Source: Alphaproteobacteria bacterium
GTDB taxonomy: Bacteria; Pseudomonadota; Alphaproteobacteria; CAAHEQ01; UBA3637
NCBI GenBank assembly: GCA_900772625.1
Contig: CAAHEQ010000092.1
Span: 1 to 5,777 of the forward strand
Direction: 5' to 3'
Length of the DNA: 5,777 bases
A program made the position numbers and the translations under genes. The notes under the pieces are model-generated. The model ran no database searches. It had not been told where the DNA came from and was given only the letters and a program-made list of their open reading frames with translations. Positions 4,649 to 5,777 of this stretch are shown one piece after another (position 1 is the stretch's first letter; the number at the start of each line of letters is the position of its first letter).

Positions 4649-5777
4649 CTAGTTCGCTTTAAGGAATGTTTTCCATGCATTAAAAAGTGTTTGACAACGT
4701 GCGCGTACACTTTCGGAAATGCTTGAAGCGCTACAGTCTGCGCCCAAGTAGACGCCGTCAACCATTAAATATAACCCCTCGCCAGATCCAAGGCCATTAT
4801 TGTTTGCCTCGCTTGCCGTGACAAGCCAAAAGATATCGGGTGTAATTGTCGCGCTGACGCACGTGTCTGCACATTCAATGCTGTCCGTCACACTTGCGGT
4901 CGACAACGAGGCTTGACAAACTTGCGTTCCTAAGACATCGCCCGTTTTGCAAGTCCAACCTGCGGGGCAAGTATAACTGCCACATTTTGTTTTTTGCTCT
5001 TCACACAGTTTTGTTGAGGCATTCCATGCGAACCCGTCCTCGCAAAGGTTGCATACACATGTGCTGTCGTTGTATGTTTTACAATGCTCAATTGTTGGGC
5101 ATTCACACGCTGTTTGGTCTGCGTTAGGTACTTTAGGCGCTGTACACTTTTCGCACTTGCCGTCTTTTTTGATGTACTCGGCTTCACACTTTTCGCATAC
5201 ACAAGTATCTGCGTTTTGCGTCACGCAACCAGCGATTTTAGGGCATTCACATCCGTTTTTGGCGGTGTTAACGACTTTGGGTAAAGTACACTCTGAACAC
5301 GCGCCATTCGAGCAGAACCCGTTCGTTCCGCAAGTCGCATTCGTCTTGTTCACCAACTGGTCACAACCGTTTATTTTCTGCACTTCTTGACACTCGTTTA
5401 GCGAGCCAATCATCGGGCAAACGCAGATGTAATTTTCGCATTGTTTTGGCGATGTGCAAGGTTTGGAGTCATTGCACTGAGGCGCAATCTCACAGCTTGT
5501 ACCTGTGTACCCGTTTACGCAGTCGCAAGAGCCATCATTGCACGTGCCGTCGTTAAAACACTCTACATTTTCGCAAGGATCTGATGGCGCAGGTTTGTCT
5601 ACGCACCGCCCGTCTTGGCAAACTTGATTAGCTCCACAATCCGAGTCATTTTGACATTCTGGAGTGTCTGGACCTTCAGCCGTTTCTTTCGATCCAAAAG
5701 CCATAGCTTGCGTATCCGCGCACGTTGTCAGCGCATTTAAGTCGCCGTCATAAATGTGCTCGTATGCGTCTGTCGGC
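4649..5777 (-). CDS. Cysteine-rich EGF-like extracellular protein, C-terminal part (partial)
   Basis: The frame stays open to the window edge, so this is the C-terminal part (at least 375 residues) of a larger protein; its N-terminus and any signal peptide lie outside. Counting from the Met at 5704, the visible cysteines come in modules. C17-C34 has the form C-x5-C-x5-C-x4-C (DSDCGANQVCQDGRC). An EGF-like domain spans C44-C71 with spacing C-x4-C-x5-C-x4-C-x-C-x8-C and the typical GYTG turn. A mixed Cys-rich stretch covers 77-131. Two 48-residue repeats cover 136-234. The last 88 residues are less Cys-rich and I do not recognise them. There are 45 cysteines in 375 residues, which implies export and disulfide bonding. 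Adhesion or host interaction is plausible for EGF-bearing bacterial proteins but is inference. It converges with prfC across a shared terminator. Confidence 0.85.
   Translation of the reverse strand, partial: PTDAYEHIYDGDLNALTTCADTQAMAFGSKETAEGPDTPECQNDSDCGANQVCQDGRCVDKPAPSDPCENVECFNDGTCNDGSCDCVNGYTGTSCEIAPQCNDSKPCTSPKQCENYICVCPMIGSLNECQEVQKINGCDQLVNKTNATCGTNGFCSNGACSECTLPKVVNTAKNGCECPKIAGCVTQNADTCVCEKCEAEYIKKDGKCEKCTAPKVPNADQTACECPTIEHCKTYNDSTCVCNLCEDGFAWNASTKLCEEQKTKCGSYTCPAGWTCKTGDVLGTQVCQASLSTASVTDSIECADTCVSATITPDIFWLVTASEANNNGLGSGEGLYLMVDGVYLGADCSASSISESVRARCQTLFNAWKTFLKAN
5003..5299 (-). repeat. Two tandem cysteine-rich modules
   Basis: Within the minus-strand gene, residues 136-183 (5156-5299) and 184-234 (5003-5155), counted from the Met at 5704, share identical cysteine spacing over eight cysteines: C-x2-C-x12-C-x-C-x5-C-x7-C-x-C-x2-C. 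They also share a PKV-x-N motif, CECP and a TCVC motif. They resemble growth-factor-receptor-type Cys-rich repeats. The sequences have diverged apart from the scaffold, so the duplication is old. Confidence 0.8.

Noticed and set aside
5702..5704. ATG at 5704 as the start of the cysteine-rich gene
   Set aside because: The frame stays open for 24 more codons to the window edge, no signal peptide follows this ATG, and no convincing ribosome-binding site precedes it, so the gene is treated as partial.

Overview
The window looks like a piece of chromosome from a Gram-negative, probably alphaproteobacterial and perhaps host-associated bacterium. The grounds are a ribbon-helix-helix regulator of a type common in Alphaproteobacteria, two lipoproteins with outer-membrane style lipoboxes, a full-length class-II release-factor GTPase (RF3), and a large secreted-type cysteine-rich protein. 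Taxonomy is inferred from a few protein families and is not firm.

Layout. Bases 1-1030 hold no convincing gene. Instead they carry a cluster of GC-rich hairpins (1-40, 57-93, 187-224, 397-440, 485-515, 542-585, 713-750), one A/T-rich 15-bp hairpin (281-329) and a 22-bp direct repeat. Six of the GC hairpins have unrelated stems but a similar 14-17 nt loop resembling AAAATTTTCGCGCG. An AT-rich regulatory stretch (840-1030) leads into a 96-aa ribbon-helix-helix protein (1031-1321). A 368-bp intergenic region follows, ending in two near-identical promoters 95 bp apart. These drive a two-gene lipoprotein operon: a repeat-rich 273-aa lipoprotein (1690-2511) and a 90-aa lipoprotein (2533-2805), closed by a rho-independent terminator (2822-2851). 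Next is prfC (2945-4534) with its own extended -10 promoter. It converges on a minus-strand gene (4649 to beyond 5777) across a shared bidirectional terminator (4594-4629).

Functionally the genes are a mixture. prfC is housekeeping (translation termination). The two lipoproteins are probably co-expressed envelope proteins of unknown role. The minus-strand protein is the C-terminal part of an extracellular protein with EGF-like and other disulfide-rich modules. The ribbon-helix-helix protein is a likely DNA-binding regulator with unknown targets. No known mobile element, CRISPR array, tRNA or rRNA was seen. The least explained part is the hairpin cluster with a shared loop.
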